Below, piece after piece: positions 8,297 to 16,858 of a DNA stretch of 29,993 nucleotides. The notes under the pieces were generated by a model. That model was not told where the DNA came from, made no database searches, and saw only the letters and a list, made by a program, of their open reading frames with translations. Source of the stretch: Chloroflexota bacterium (GTDB lineage Bacteria; Chloroflexota; Anaerolineae; J102); contig JAADFV010000098.1 of assembly GCA_013152695.1 (NCBI GenBank), positions 1 through 29,993 of the forward strand, given 5' to 3'. Each line of letters opens with the position of its first letter. The stretch's first letter is position 1. Both the position numbers and the translations under genes were made by a program.

Positions 8297-9361
8297 TCAG
8301 CCGGCCTCGTTGACCAGGTCTTCCCAATGGATGCCTTCATCGAGACTGAGAGGTCTGGCCAGCCTGCGCCTAATGACGCGCTCCAATTCATAGGGGGGCA
8401 GGCCCAGATTGGGGGATTTGATGGCAATATCATCGAAGGTAAGTACATGACCGGCAGGCAAATCTCGTGCCGCAACCAGGCCCTTGCCCATTTTTCCAAG
8501 CGCCTTCTCCTCTGCAGGATAGATGCGCTTGACACCATCGCCCAAAGCCACGCAGGCGCGACGGAGATCGCGCACCATCTTTCTCATGCCAAGGGGTTCC
8601 AGAGACATGGCATGGTCCGAACCCCGCCAAGTGTGGTTCAGCGTAAAATGCTTTTCGACAATACGGGCGCCCAAGACATAAGCCGCCACAGCCATGGCAA
8701 TACCATTATAGTGATCGGAAAGGCCCATGACGACATCAGGAAATTCATCTCGCAACGTCTGAATCACCCGCAGATTCATCTCCTCGGGCGGCGTGGGATA
8801 GTTGGCCGTACACTGTAAAATGGCCAGTTGAGAATTGATGGGCATGATTGCCTCATAGGCGCGTCGTATGTTCCCCATGCCGCTCGCACCTGTGCTGATG
8901 ATCATGGGCTTTTGAAACTGGGCCACATGTTTGAGCAACGGGATGTTGCGCAAATCACCTGAGGCGATCTTGAAAGCAGGTACATTCAGTTCGGCCAGGA
9001 AGTCGGCACTGGGAATATCGAAGGCCGTGGCGAAGAAGGTGATGCCAAGCTCCTCCTCAGCATGATGCTTCAGTTCTACATATTCATCCCAACCGAATTC
9101 CAAATACTCGCGATGCTCACCATAGGTACGACCGAAGCTATTGCGATGCTCGTAGGGTTTGTTATAAAGAGCTTGTGTGAACAAGCTGCGGTTGTCGCGC
9201 TTTTGCAGCTTGACAGCATTCGCACCGCACTCCTTCGCCACGCGAAAGAGCTCCTTCGCTTTTTCCACATCCCCTTGATGGTTGTGGCCGATTTCGGCAA
9301 TAACGTAGCAATCGCTGTCATCGCTAATTTCATAAGAATCGATAATCAGCTTTCGTATCAT
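8297..9361 (-). CDS. neuB: Nonulosonic acid synthase (NeuB-like, with SAF domain)
   Basis: The 354 aa enzyme condenses phosphoenolpyruvate with a six-carbon sugar or its 6-phosphate to form a nine-carbon keto acid. The TIM barrel shows YVIAEIGHNHQGD (19-31), VKLQKRD (50-56), FKIASGD (130-136), LQCTANYPTPPEEMNL (182-197), GLSDHY (213-218), VEKHFTL (235-241) and GSDHAMSLEP (247-256), the PEP and metal-binding signatures of the NeuB family. A C-terminal SAF/antifreeze-like domain (about 290-354) begins GLVAARDLPAGHVL. AAGGAG precedes the ATG at 9361; the longer open frame back to 9478 runs into the repeat element and lacks conserved sequence, so it is rejected. It is followed closely by the KdsC-like phosphatase. 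Whether the substrate is ManNAc-type or phosphorylated mannose-type cannot be settled by motif alone. Confidence 0.91.
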   Translation of the reverse strand: MIRKLIIDSYEISDDSDCYVIAEIGHNHQGDVEKAKELFRVAKECGANAVKLQKRDNRSLFTQALYNKPYEHRNSFGRTYGEHREYLEFGWDEYVELKHHAEEELGITFFATAFDIPSADFLAELNVPAFKIASGDLRNIPLLKHVAQFQKPMIISTGASGMGNIRRAYEAIMPINSQLAILQCTANYPTPPEEMNLRVIQTLRDEFPDVVMGLSDHYNGIAMAVAAYVLGARIVEKHFTLNHTWRGSDHAMSLEPLGMRKMVRDLRRACVALGDGVKRIYPAEEKALGKMGKGLVAARDLPAGHVLTFDDIAIKSPNLGLPPYELERVIRRRLARPLSLDEGIHWEDLVNEAG

Positions 9362-9457
9362 ATTGGAACTTTCTCCTTGTGTTTCGAACAAGCCATCATC
9401 CTTTTGTCTTGGCTTATCTATAGGTAACACTTTAGCTGTCCTCATTCTTAACCACCA

Positions 9458-9592
9458 GAGTCTGGCAAAAAATGACACATGCAGCTTAGCAAAGCATTAT
9501 TAGCCTCAGATTTCACGGATTTTGAAGATGTTTTCCTTTCTTTTCCGTGAAAATCTGTGTGAATCCGTGGCAAAAACAAAACCGCCAGTGTC
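9458..9592. repeat. Small dispersed element, copy B
   Basis: It starts with GAGTCTGGC (9458-9466) and ends with CGCCAGTGTC (9583-9592), the same ends and orientation as copy A at 7652-7768. Its interior holds an inverted repeat (CAGATTT-CACGGA at 9507-9519 with TCCGTGAAAATCTG at 9544-9557). It occupies much of the 292 bp between the membrane protein gene and nonulosonate synthase. The rest of that gap shows only the synthase ribosome-binding site. Confidence 0.55.
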
Positions 9593-9653
9593 AAGTTATT
9601 ATCACCAAATGACCATCGTTCTTTTTAGCTCCAGTGACTATCCCCGCCCCCGC

Positions 9654-11261
9654 CTAAGGCCTTCCTGTCCAATATCTTTGCCCTCCAGGCAAGAAGTCAA
9701 CGGTCAAGGAACTACCGACCTTGACTGTATTTTTAAACAGAAAAACCCTCCAATTGTCTGGAGTAAGCAGGTTTGAATTAAAATCGCGATTCCGGGAGAC
9801 AACATAATCAGCATCTTCCTGATTGATAACAATGTAATTACCAGAAAGAAAGAATTCAGGGCCACGATCCGTGCCTGTCACATCAACATATCTTCCATCA
9901 TAATACACTTTAGCACCGGTGCCCACAATATCAGCAATTCTCTGAAAATCATAAGTGATAGTATTCTGTGCATCCGTCCAATAAGCCTTGTTTCTGTTTG
10001 TCAGTAAATAAGAACTGGTAAACAAAAACAGAGACAACAACAACACCGGCAGTATTAATATTCGCCATTTTTTTGTTATACGAGATAATATAGCAATATA
10101 AACAGCCAAAGACGCCCCAACATAAAAAACACTCTCGACATCATGATAGGCTGTGTAGTCTTTTGCTCCATACATCCACAAAAACCCAGACAAAAACAAA
10201 GAGAAAAGTAATAATTTATTCTTTGATAATGGTATAACGATAAAAGCAACAATTAGAGAAAAAAGGCCAAATAAACGAACTAAATGATGGTAATCTAAAC
10301 CGACAAACCTCGTAAAATACGCCGTTGAAGATGGGAAAAACACAACACCAAGTCGAAGCAGTTGCTGATTGGTAAAGTTCAATATATTAGTGGGGGCCGT
10401 GTCAGTCCCTTCAGAAAAATTTTGTACCAGACCACTTCTACGTAACAGTGCATCCACAGTATCAAGATCACGCAAACTCTTTCCTGTATGAAGATATTCG
10501 TTTCCGATATTTAAAAACAACAATGAAAAAGAAAACAGAACTCCAATAACGCCTAACTTAAAATCATCACTACGAATAACCATAAGAATGGATCGTTCTT
10601 TAGAAAAACGAACCAACAGCGCCAGGAAAACATAGATAACCAACAAGGCAAATACGGGCCACCCAAAACTCAATCCGATCAAAAATAGCACGATAAGTCG
10701 ACCAAAACCACCACGCTTATGGTATACCACCAAGCCATAAAAAGCTAACAATAGGCCAAAAACTGCTGGTGTATTATAAAAAATAACATCGCCATAATAA
10801 ATTAAATAATAGGATGAAAATGACAGAAGTGCCGCTGAAATTGCGACAAAATAACTTCCGACGAACTCGTATGTAATAAGAACGGCAAGCACCATGGCTG
10901 CAAATAAGAAGATATACATCAAGGAGCGCGCTGCTGTTATCTCCATGCTGAGATTCGGGCTGGTAAGCATGACCGGAATCTTTATAAGTAGAAAGGAAGT
11001 AATCGGAAACCTACCGTAGGCTGAAAAGTCCACTCCTCCATTGCTCCAGAACATCTTATCGAAAAGCAAAAAGTTGTGTTCAGGAGAAAGGTTTTTGGCA
11101 AGTGCAAGTCCGTGTGCAGAAAACACTCCATGGTGCCCCTGAATGAAACCACCGCTGTCGTCACGAAAAGCAAAAATAAACAACAATACACTAATAAGAA
11201 GCAGAACCGCAGTTGTCCTGTTATCGTACTCCATTATTTGACCGTAAATTCGTTTAATCAT
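9654..11261 (-). CDS. Polytopic membrane protein, GT-C glycosyltransferase-like
   Basis: This 535 aa protein has about ten hydrophobic segments (first at 16-33, then grouped between about 105 and 425) and a soluble C-terminal part of about 100 residues. Right after the first segment comes an acidic RDDSGG (33-38), in the place where GT-C enzymes keep a catalytic or metal-binding Asp in the first external loop. No family-specific motif is firm, so I call it GT-C-like from topology and context. GAGGAG precedes the ATG, and the gene overlaps the upstream polyprenyl-phosphate-sugar synthase by 8 bp. The pair may work together, with the synthase making the lipid-linked donor and this protein using it outside. 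The DNA is clearly more AT-rich than its neighbours, a sign of separate origin. Confidence 0.7.
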   Translation of the reverse strand: MIKRIYGQIMEYDNRTTAVLLLISVLLFIFAFRDDSGGFIQGHHGVFSAHGLALAKNLSPEHNFLLFDKMFWSNGGVDFSAYGRFPITSFLLIKIPVMLTSPNLSMEITAARSLMYIFLFAAMVLAVLITYEFVGSYFVAISAALLSFSSYYLIYYGDVIFYNTPAVFGLLLAFYGLVVYHKRGGFGRLIVLFLIGLSFGWPVFALLVIYVFLALLVRFSKERSILMVIRSDDFKLGVIGVLFSFSLLFLNIGNEYLHTGKSLRDLDTVDALLRRSGLVQNFSEGTDTAPTNILNFTNQQLLRLGVVFFPSSTAYFTRFVGLDYHHLVRLFGLFSLIVAFIVIPLSKNKLLLFSLFLSGFLWMYGAKDYTAYHDVESVFYVGASLAVYIAILSRITKKWRILILPVLLLSLFLFTSSYLLTNRNKAYWTDAQNTITYDFQRIADIVGTGAKVYYDGRYVDVTGTDRGPEFFLSGNYIVINQEDADYVVSRNRDFNSNLLTPDNWRVFLFKNTVKVGSSLTVDFLPGGQRYWTGRP

Positions 11262-11967
11262 GTTGTTCTCCTCTCATCATTGCAAGTCGTGATACGGTAA
11301 GTGCCGCCTTCAAAATCTCATTTTTGGATATTTTTGAGGCACCAAGGCGCCGATCCGTAAATACAATAGGGGCCTCAGCAATGCTGAAGCCCGCTCTTTG
11401 CACTCGCCATAACATCTCGACCAAATAGGAATAACCTTCTGCGTGAATAGAAGCAGGGTCAATCTCTCCAAGTACTGCAGAACGATAGCAACGAAAGCCA
11501 GAGGTACAGTCACGCACGGCGAGGCGCAACAGCACGCGGGCAAACACGTTGGCACAGCGACTAAGAATATGCCGATGAACACCCCATTCTCTCACCCCAC
11601 CGCCAGTGACGTAACGGGAACCGATGGCGACATCGCACTCAAATGTAGCGCGCACTAATAAGGGGATGTAATACGGGTTGTGAGAAAAATCAGCATCCAT
11701 GGTGATGATCCGATCGTACCCCTGGGCCATTGCCACTGCAAAACCTGTGGTATAAGCGGTTCCGAGACCAAGCTTGGCTGGTCTATGAACGACTTGAACA
11801 CGAGGTTCTTGTAAGGCCAATTCCTCCACGATTGTACCAGTGCCATCGGGCGAATTATCATCAACGATCACTATATCCAGCTCAAGATCGAGGGTGAGTA
11901 AACTGTCTATGAGGGAAACAATATTCTCCGCCTCATTGTATGTGGGCACAATTGTAAGGATACGCAT
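11254..11967 (-). CDS. Polyprenyl-phosphate mannosyl/glucosyltransferase (DPM1-like, GT2)
   Basis: The 237 aa GT-A enzyme has VPTYNEAENI (7-16), DIVIVDDNSPDGTG (30-43), the nucleotide-sugar metal motif MDADFSHNP (about 89-97), GSRYVTGG and the DCTSGFRCYR stretch seen in dolichol-phosphate mannose synthases and bacterial homologues. It lacks the C-terminal membrane domain of GtrB or PglX-type fusions. It would transfer a hexose from a GDP- or UDP-sugar to undecaprenyl phosphate on the inner face of the membrane. Two starts are possible, 11982 and 11967; the second begins MRILTIVPTYNE as is usual for the family and is preferred, although neither has a strong Shine-Dalgarno. It sits between two GT-C-like membrane proteins that could use its product. 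Confidence 0.88.
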   Translation of the reverse strand: MRILTIVPTYNEAENIVSLIDSLLTLDLELDIVIVDDNSPDGTGTIVEELALQEPRVQVVHRPAKLGLGTAYTTGFAVAMAQGYDRIITMDADFSHNPYYIPLLVRATFECDVAIGSRYVTGGGVREWGVHRHILSRCANVFARVLLRLAVRDCTSGFRCYRSAVLGEIDPASIHAEGYSYLVEMLWRVQRAGFSIAEAPIVFTDRRLGASKISKNEILKAALTVSRLAMMRGEQHD

Positions 11968-12018
11968 AAAAGATGATTCCATGGCATGAAAAACCGAGTG
12001 GCAGTTCAGCCTAGAAAT

Positions 12019-14049
12019 TCAGGGGCTCACAAGCCCCGGAAAGAGCAACTTGTCTTTTTCTGCAGCCTGTAAGATCTTCTGCTGACGGTGAAAGACCTCG
12101 ACATCGGGCGAGGTCACGCGATAAAGACGTAGGTCTTTCGTGCTTGCCACCAGCTCGCCCAACCCCTGCTGCGCCACGAAATCGAAATCCCCCCTCACCA
12201 CCGCATAATCGGGAGCGGCGTCCAACTCACCCGGCCAGAAATTTTGATAATTCGTATTGTTGTCGAACACCATCCCACTGAGAAAATAGGCCGGATAATC
12301 ATCAAACACGAACATCAAGTAATAAGGGAACATCCACAGGTCTTCCTCCCGCGGTGTGCTGACCACCAATCGCTGCGGCGAAACCTCATCCAACTTGTGC
12401 GTGAGTGCGTACACGTCGTAATCTTCAGGTTTGTTCGTGTTCGCATCGCGGAAGGGCTTGAGCTGAGTGAGATGGGCGTAGGGTAGATAGGCGCCAAAAC
12501 CGATCTGGACGACGAACCAAGCGGCAACAAACACGCGCGCGGCCGAACGCCATGCGAGAGGAAGGGGCCAATCCTCTTTCCAAAGTGCGAGAAGACCAAA
12601 GACAAGGAAAGGATAAACATAGGTGAAAGCCCGGCCCGAAGCCCAGTTGGTACCGGCGGCAAACATGACTGCAGAAACAATAGCGCCCGCAACCAAGAGG
12701 GTTAGATAGATGCGCTGGTCGATACGACGGGCATTGCGCACACTCCGCCAGGACAGGACAAGAAAAAACAAACTCAGGACTGTGCCCAACAAGAAGCCGA
12801 CGGCCCGCCACGCCAAGGCCGGGCCGAAAGCCAACACCTCATGCAGCAACGAAAAGGGCAATCCCCATAATGCCGCCGGACCATCATGATAAAGATAGCG
12901 CAACGCGTCCAGATCAGTCAGAAGAGATGTATCGCCCACCACCACCGGTGTCTGCCAAAAGAGCGTCTTCAATGCGAAATCGACCTGAGTGGCCAGGATG
13001 ATGAAGGAAAGGGCCAGGGCCAACGTCACGGCGTGATACAAGAGCGCTTTAAACGATATAACGCGCTGGAACAAACCCAGCGCATAGTAAAGCATGAATG
13101 CCAAAACGGCAAAAGGAACTGCCTGTACATAGAATGCGGCCAGCGCGGCCGAAGCCAGGGCCAGCAGCACACGCTGGCGAGAAAGCGCGCGCAAGGGCGT
13201 TTTCTCGAATTGAATCCAGGCGAAGGCAAAGAAAAGGAACATCGGCAGTAGGTTTATGCGCGCGGCAGCATCGATCTCTAACAGAAACCGCGCCCAAAAA
13301 CCAAATACCATCACCCACGCGGCCAACCACCCCACTTTCTTCGGCAGTCCCATCTGTGCGGCCAAAGCCAGCGCCAAGGACATAGCGATGATAAAAGAAA
13401 TGAGATTAAAGGCGTAGAAAAATTGCTGAATAGGAATGCCTAATAACTGCGTGGCCCAAGCAAACACCACCTGGGTGGTCACACGGATGGGCTTGAGAAT
13501 CATGCGGGCGGAGTAAAGTGCCGTAGGCGAGACCTCGGCCAATCTTGCCACGCCTTCCAGATTCGTCATGTCCGCACCGGCCTCGATAATGGGCCAATCA
13601 CCCACGCGGAAGGTCTCGGCCACCGACATATAGGTAAATGCGTCGCTGGGATTTCCGCGAAAAACCGCATAGTTAATGCCTTTGCTAAAAAGCGGTGCGG
13701 CCAGCAACAGCCCCGAGAGAAGAATAAGCGTCGCAGACCCAAGCAGCGAACGCCAACCCGCAAACAGGCGATAGTCCTGACGATGGCGGCACCAATCTAA
13801 CGCCACACATGCCGAGCTTAAGGCCAACAAAAACAAGGTAAAAGGCCATGTCCAAACGCGCGCCGGCCCCACAAAACGCAAGAGTGGAAAAGCAAACAGG
13901 CCGATGAAGGAAAAACCTAAAACGGGCGCTATCGCGGCCGCGTAGGCAAAACGCTTCTCCTGAGGCGACACCAGCCACAAGGCCGGACCAAGCCCGATGA
14001 AAAACAGGACAACGACAGATGTGAGGGAACCGAGAGCTTCGAAATACAT
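12019..14049 (-). CDS. Large polytopic membrane protein, GT-C glycosyltransferase-like
   Basis: The 676 aa protein has about 12 membrane segments, from residue 8 to about 530, and ends in a soluble domain of roughly 130 residues. A conserved-looking external loop, FRGNPSDAFTYMSVAE (about 130-145), sits between the third and fourth segments and carries acidic residues such as are used by GT-C enzymes. I do not recognise a precise family. The topology, size and place next to a polyprenyl-phosphate-sugar synthase favour a lipid-donor-dependent sugar transferase over a Wzy polymerase, though polymerase is not excluded. No Shine-Dalgarno is seen; instead the 50 nt before the ATG are about 86% pyrimidine on the coding strand. 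GC content is higher than in the 9654-11261 gene. Confidence 0.7.
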   Translation of the reverse strand: MYFEALGSLTSVVVLFFIGLGPALWLVSPQEKRFAYAAAIAPVLGFSFIGLFAFPLLRFVGPARVWTWPFTLFLLALSSACVALDWCRHRQDYRLFAGWRSLLGSATLILLSGLLLAAPLFSKGINYAVFRGNPSDAFTYMSVAETFRVGDWPIIEAGADMTNLEGVARLAEVSPTALYSARMILKPIRVTTQVVFAWATQLLGIPIQQFFYAFNLISFIIAMSLALALAAQMGLPKKVGWLAAWVMVFGFWARFLLEIDAAARINLLPMFLFFAFAWIQFEKTPLRALSRQRVLLALASAALAAFYVQAVPFAVLAFMLYYALGLFQRVISFKALLYHAVTLALALSFIILATQVDFALKTLFWQTPVVVGDTSLLTDLDALRYLYHDGPAALWGLPFSLLHEVLAFGPALAWRAVGFLLGTVLSLFFLVLSWRSVRNARRIDQRIYLTLLVAGAIVSAVMFAAGTNWASGRAFTYVYPFLVFGLLALWKEDWPLPLAWRSAARVFVAAWFVVQIGFGAYLPYAHLTQLKPFRDANTNKPEDYDVYALTHKLDEVSPQRLVVSTPREEDLWMFPYYLMFVFDDYPAYFLSGMVFDNNTNYQNFWPGELDAAPDYAVVRGDFDFVAQQGLGELVASTKDLRLYRVTSPDVEVFHRQQKILQAAEKDKLLFPGLVSP

Positions 14050-14100
14050 GGGCGGATGTACAGGGAAAATAAGGATGAAAGGGGAGAAAAGAGAGAGGGT
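14050..14100 (-). promoter_or_regulatory. Pyrimidine-rich leader upstream of the membrane protein start
   Basis: Read on the coding strand, about 44 of 51 bases are C or T and no Shine-Dalgarno is present next to the ATG at 14049. Similar leaders precede the starts at 19051 and 25454. Confidence 0.4.
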
Positions 14101-14112
14101 GGAACGTAGACG

Positions 14113-15468
14113 CTACGCCGTCGAAAGCCGTTTTTTCCCGAGAGCGTCCCACGAAACGATCACTTGACGATACCAACTGAGATAATCATCTACCTCGCGC
14201 TCGCTGTCGAAGCGCTCACGGGCGACGCGTGCGGCCTCCACGCCAAAGCGGCGACATAATGCCGCATCGTTCAAAAGCTGAAGCACGCGCTCGGCCATGG
14301 CATCTGCGTCCCCGGCCGGGACCAGAAACCCCGTGCGGCCATCCTGTACCTGCTCGGGGATGCCCCCCACCGCGGTAGCGATCACGGGCAGTCCACAAGC
14401 CATGGCTTCGATGATGACGTTGGGGAAGGTGTCCGCGCGAGCCGCATGGATGTAAACGTCGGCCGCTCGATAATACTCAGCTACCTTGTGTAAATCGGGC
14501 TGAAAGCCCACTAACGAAACCGTGGCCGCACCGATGCGGTGCTCTTCACCCGACTCGCCCAAAAAGAGAAAATTTATGGGCTGGGATTGCAATCGCGAAG
14601 CGACGATGCTCACCACCCGCTCCATGGTCTCATAATCTTTCCAGGGGCTCCGTCGCGTCACCCGGCCCACAAACAAAATAAGCGGGCGATGCAGCGGCAG
14701 ACCAAGTGCGCGGCGGGCTTTCGCGCGATCACCAGGATGAAATACGTTCAGATCGACGCCGTTGGGGATCACCTTGGCGTCGACTACCGCAGGTTGAAGC
14801 ATGGAATGGTCGACTTTGTCCATGAGCCACTGGCTGGGTGTGGCCACATAGAGCCGACTACGAGCGTAAATCTTTTGCTTCCGTCTCCAATTATACGCGG
14901 TGGCGTCTCGCTTGATGGCGATGGGAAGCGAGAGATTCGGGCAATCCCCACAGCCGGTAAGCCAACGTTCGCAGTCCAACGAATGCGCACAATGCCCGCT
15001 GAGTAGCCAGGCGTCGTGCAAGGTGAGAAAAAAAGGCCGCTGCGTAGAGAAGTGCGGAAGCAGCCGCAAATCGAAATACGCTCCATGCAAATTGTGGGCA
15101 TGGAGGACATCAGGAGGGTCTGGCAGCAGATCGAGCAACCGAGCCACGCCGGGAAAGTTGAAATCCTCGACGCCGAGTTGCCGCTCCAGCCAGCACCGCG
15201 GCTCGCCCAACGCAGCCAGGCGAAGAAACATGCGCGATAAAGCCCCTTTGGCAGGGACGTGACGCTGCGCGTGCTGCCAAAATTGCCGCCAACGCTCACC
15301 TTGCCGCGCGTGCGGGATTTCAATGACGTGCTCATCGCTTTCCCGCTTCTTCCCCACGGCCAGATAGGACGCCAACCCGCGCCGTCGATAAGCCCGGAAC
15401 AGCGAGTGGGCGATGGCTTCGGCCCCGCCAGCATGATCGTATGTGCTGATCTGCAAGATGTTTAACAA
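14113..15468 (-). CDS. GT4-family glycosyltransferase
   Basis: This GT-B enzyme has an N-terminal acceptor domain starting NILQISTYDHAGGAEAIAHS and a C-terminal donor domain with LFVGRVTRRSPWKDYE and the GT4 signature ADTFPNVIIEAMACGLPVIA to GGIPEQVQDGRTGFLV. It also has the Cys-rich block SGHCAHSLDCERWLTGCGDC, a pattern shared by a GT4 subgroup from capsule and exopolysaccharide loci. Donor and acceptor are not predictable. The start is unclear: there is no ATG near the fold. The TTG at 15468 gives a protein of 451 aa beginning ML-NILQIS and is preceded by AGAGAGA. Another TTG at 15492 overlaps the upstream stop as TTGA. I prefer 15468. Confidence 0.87.
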   Translation of the reverse strand: MLNILQISTYDHAGGAEAIAHSLFRAYRRRGLASYLAVGKKRESDEHVIEIPHARQGERWRQFWQHAQRHVPAKGALSRMFLRLAALGEPRCWLERQLGVEDFNFPGVARLLDLLPDPPDVLHAHNLHGAYFDLRLLPHFSTQRPFFLTLHDAWLLSGHCAHSLDCERWLTGCGDCPNLSLPIAIKRDATAYNWRRKQKIYARSRLYVATPSQWLMDKVDHSMLQPAVVDAKVIPNGVDLNVFHPGDRAKARRALGLPLHRPLILFVGRVTRRSPWKDYETMERVVSIVASRLQSQPINFLFLGESGEEHRIGAATVSLVGFQPDLHKVAEYYRAADVYIHAARADTFPNVIIEAMACGLPVIATAVGGIPEQVQDGRTGFLVPAGDADAMAERVLQLLNDAALCRRFGVEAARVARERFDSEREVDDYLSWYRQVIVSWDALGKKRLSTA

Positions 15469-15488
15469 ATCGTCTCTCTGAAAGCGTA

Positions 15489-16841
15489 TCAAGCCGTTGG
15501 AGCGCTGGCCTCTGCAAGCGGCTGATAATCGAGCTGACAAGCGCGCCAACGCGCCATGCGCTGCTGCAATTGTTCCTTCGTCAAAAGGTCTCTTTCGTAT
15601 TTGGGGTTGATGGCCTTGGGCATCGTGTGTCTTCGCTTGCGCCCACGGAATTTATGATATGCGAAAGCCAACCGAGGGAAGCGAAACTCGGGCGGCATCA
15701 GGCTGCGGTAGGTGGGCGGGGGCAGCGGGCCAATGCGGCTGGTGTACAAGTCGGCTACGAATTGAGCCAGATTCCAGATGGAATCGCCATTCGCCATCAG
15801 GGTCGAACGCGCCCATTGCCCCAAGTGGCTCTCTCGCCGGCCATCCAACGCGGTCATGGCCTGCTGAAAAGCTGCTTCACCTTGCAGATGTTCGGCCAAA
15901 TCGTGCCAGGGAGCGTGAAGGCTTGGGGGAATAGGATGAGGTTCGAGCATGTACGCGGGCTTTCCCGCTACCGAAGCCTCGATCAAAGAAGTGCTATGTG
16001 AGGTTAGTACGACATCACTGGCCAGTATCCATTCGCGCACCGTCTCCTCTTTGATGATGTGCACATTCGCGGATATGTCGGGCAATGCCTCGGCTGCTTT
16101 GGCTGCAAACCGCTCGACGGGGGTGGCCGGTCGCGGCCGAATAATGATTTCAAAATCTCCCGTGCGGGCCAGTGCACCAAACCAGCGCATGACCTCGGCA
16201 AAGGACAATTGGCAAAACCGCACCAACTCCTCGACCTGCTTCCGCTTCTGGTCGTATTGGCCGTGGCGTTCCAGATCCTCGGCTGTGTAAAACATCCAAT
16301 TATAATTTTCCGGGAAGAAAACCCAGCGCTTATGAGGATCGAGGCTGTAGGCCTGAGCCAGGTCTGACCGCTGCTTGAAGCAAGTCTTGTAAGGGGCGTC
16401 ATACAGCGTGTAGGCAGGATGGCCGTTGAGAAAAACGTGGTGTGCTGGAATGCCCTGCGCCAACAAAAAATCGCGAAAAGTTTCGCTCCAGGCGTGATGG
16501 AACACATGTTTCAGCGCGAAGTCGCCGCCTGGCGTCTTAGACGCCCGATTGCCTTTGTAGAGCAGTTGCTCCCAGGCCAAATTTACATAGACGGCTTTGG
16601 GCCATTCGACCAAGCAGTCGCCAAAATCGCGTTTATAGAACGCGTAACAATTGGCGTAACAGAAAGGTAAAAGTACCATGTGCGGGCGCACACGTGTGAT
16701 GGCATCGTGCACACCATACGGGTATTGCACCAGCTCGACCGAGAGACCGTGGTCGCGTTCAAGATAGTGCTTGACTGCGCATGCCACATCTAGCTCGCGC
16801 ACCACATGTTCGTAGAGATAAACAACGTCAATGGCTTTCAT
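15489..16841 (-). CDS. Surface carbohydrate biosynthesis protein (GT-B-like)
   Basis: The 450 aa protein resembles the surface-carbohydrate biosynthesis family that accompanies nonulosonate and capsule genes, distantly like CDP-glycerol glycerophosphotransferases. Visible features are an N-terminal fold MKAIDVVYLYEHVVREL, a middle GIPAHHVFLNGHPAYTLYD, a domain opening WVFFPENYNW, IIIRPRP, and the donor-site-like SHSTSLIEASVAGKPAYML. It probably transfers a sugar or sugar-phosphate to the growing glycan in the cytoplasm; the reaction has not been established for the family as far as I know. The ATG at 16841 is chosen because AGGGGAG lies just upstream; the longer frame to 16877 adds 12 residues overlapping the upstream gene. 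The stop precedes the next glycosyltransferase start by about 20 bp. Confidence 0.72.
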   Translation of the reverse strand: MKAIDVVYLYEHVVRELDVACAVKHYLERDHGLSVELVQYPYGVHDAITRVRPHMVLLPFCYANCYAFYKRDFGDCLVEWPKAVYVNLAWEQLLYKGNRASKTPGGDFALKHVFHHAWSETFRDFLLAQGIPAHHVFLNGHPAYTLYDAPYKTCFKQRSDLAQAYSLDPHKRWVFFPENYNWMFYTAEDLERHGQYDQKRKQVEELVRFCQLSFAEVMRWFGALARTGDFEIIIRPRPATPVERFAAKAAEALPDISANVHIIKEETVREWILASDVVLTSHSTSLIEASVAGKPAYMLEPHPIPPSLHAPWHDLAEHLQGEAAFQQAMTALDGRRESHLGQWARSTLMANGDSIWNLAQFVADLYTSRIGPLPPPTYRSLMPPEFRFPRLAFAYHKFRGRKRRHTMPKAINPKYERDLLTKEQLQQRMARWRACQLDYQPLAEASAPTA

Positions 16842-16858
16842 GAAGGCTCCCCTGCGTG

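Noticed and set aside
7779..9361. KDO biosynthesis (kdsA/kdsC) as reading of the synthase and phosphatase pair
   Set aside because: The synthase has NeuB-type motifs and a C-terminal SAF domain absent from KdsA, and the activating enzyme is of the acylneuraminate type.
9362..9478. N-terminal 39-residue extension of the nonulosonate synthase
   Set aside because: It runs into the repeat element, has no family conservation, and a good AAGGAG site precedes the internal ATG at 9361.
12019..14049. O-antigen polymerase Wzy
   Set aside because: Possible by topology alone, but the loop pattern, the long soluble C-terminus and the neighbouring polyprenyl-phosphate-sugar synthase fit a GT-C transferase better.
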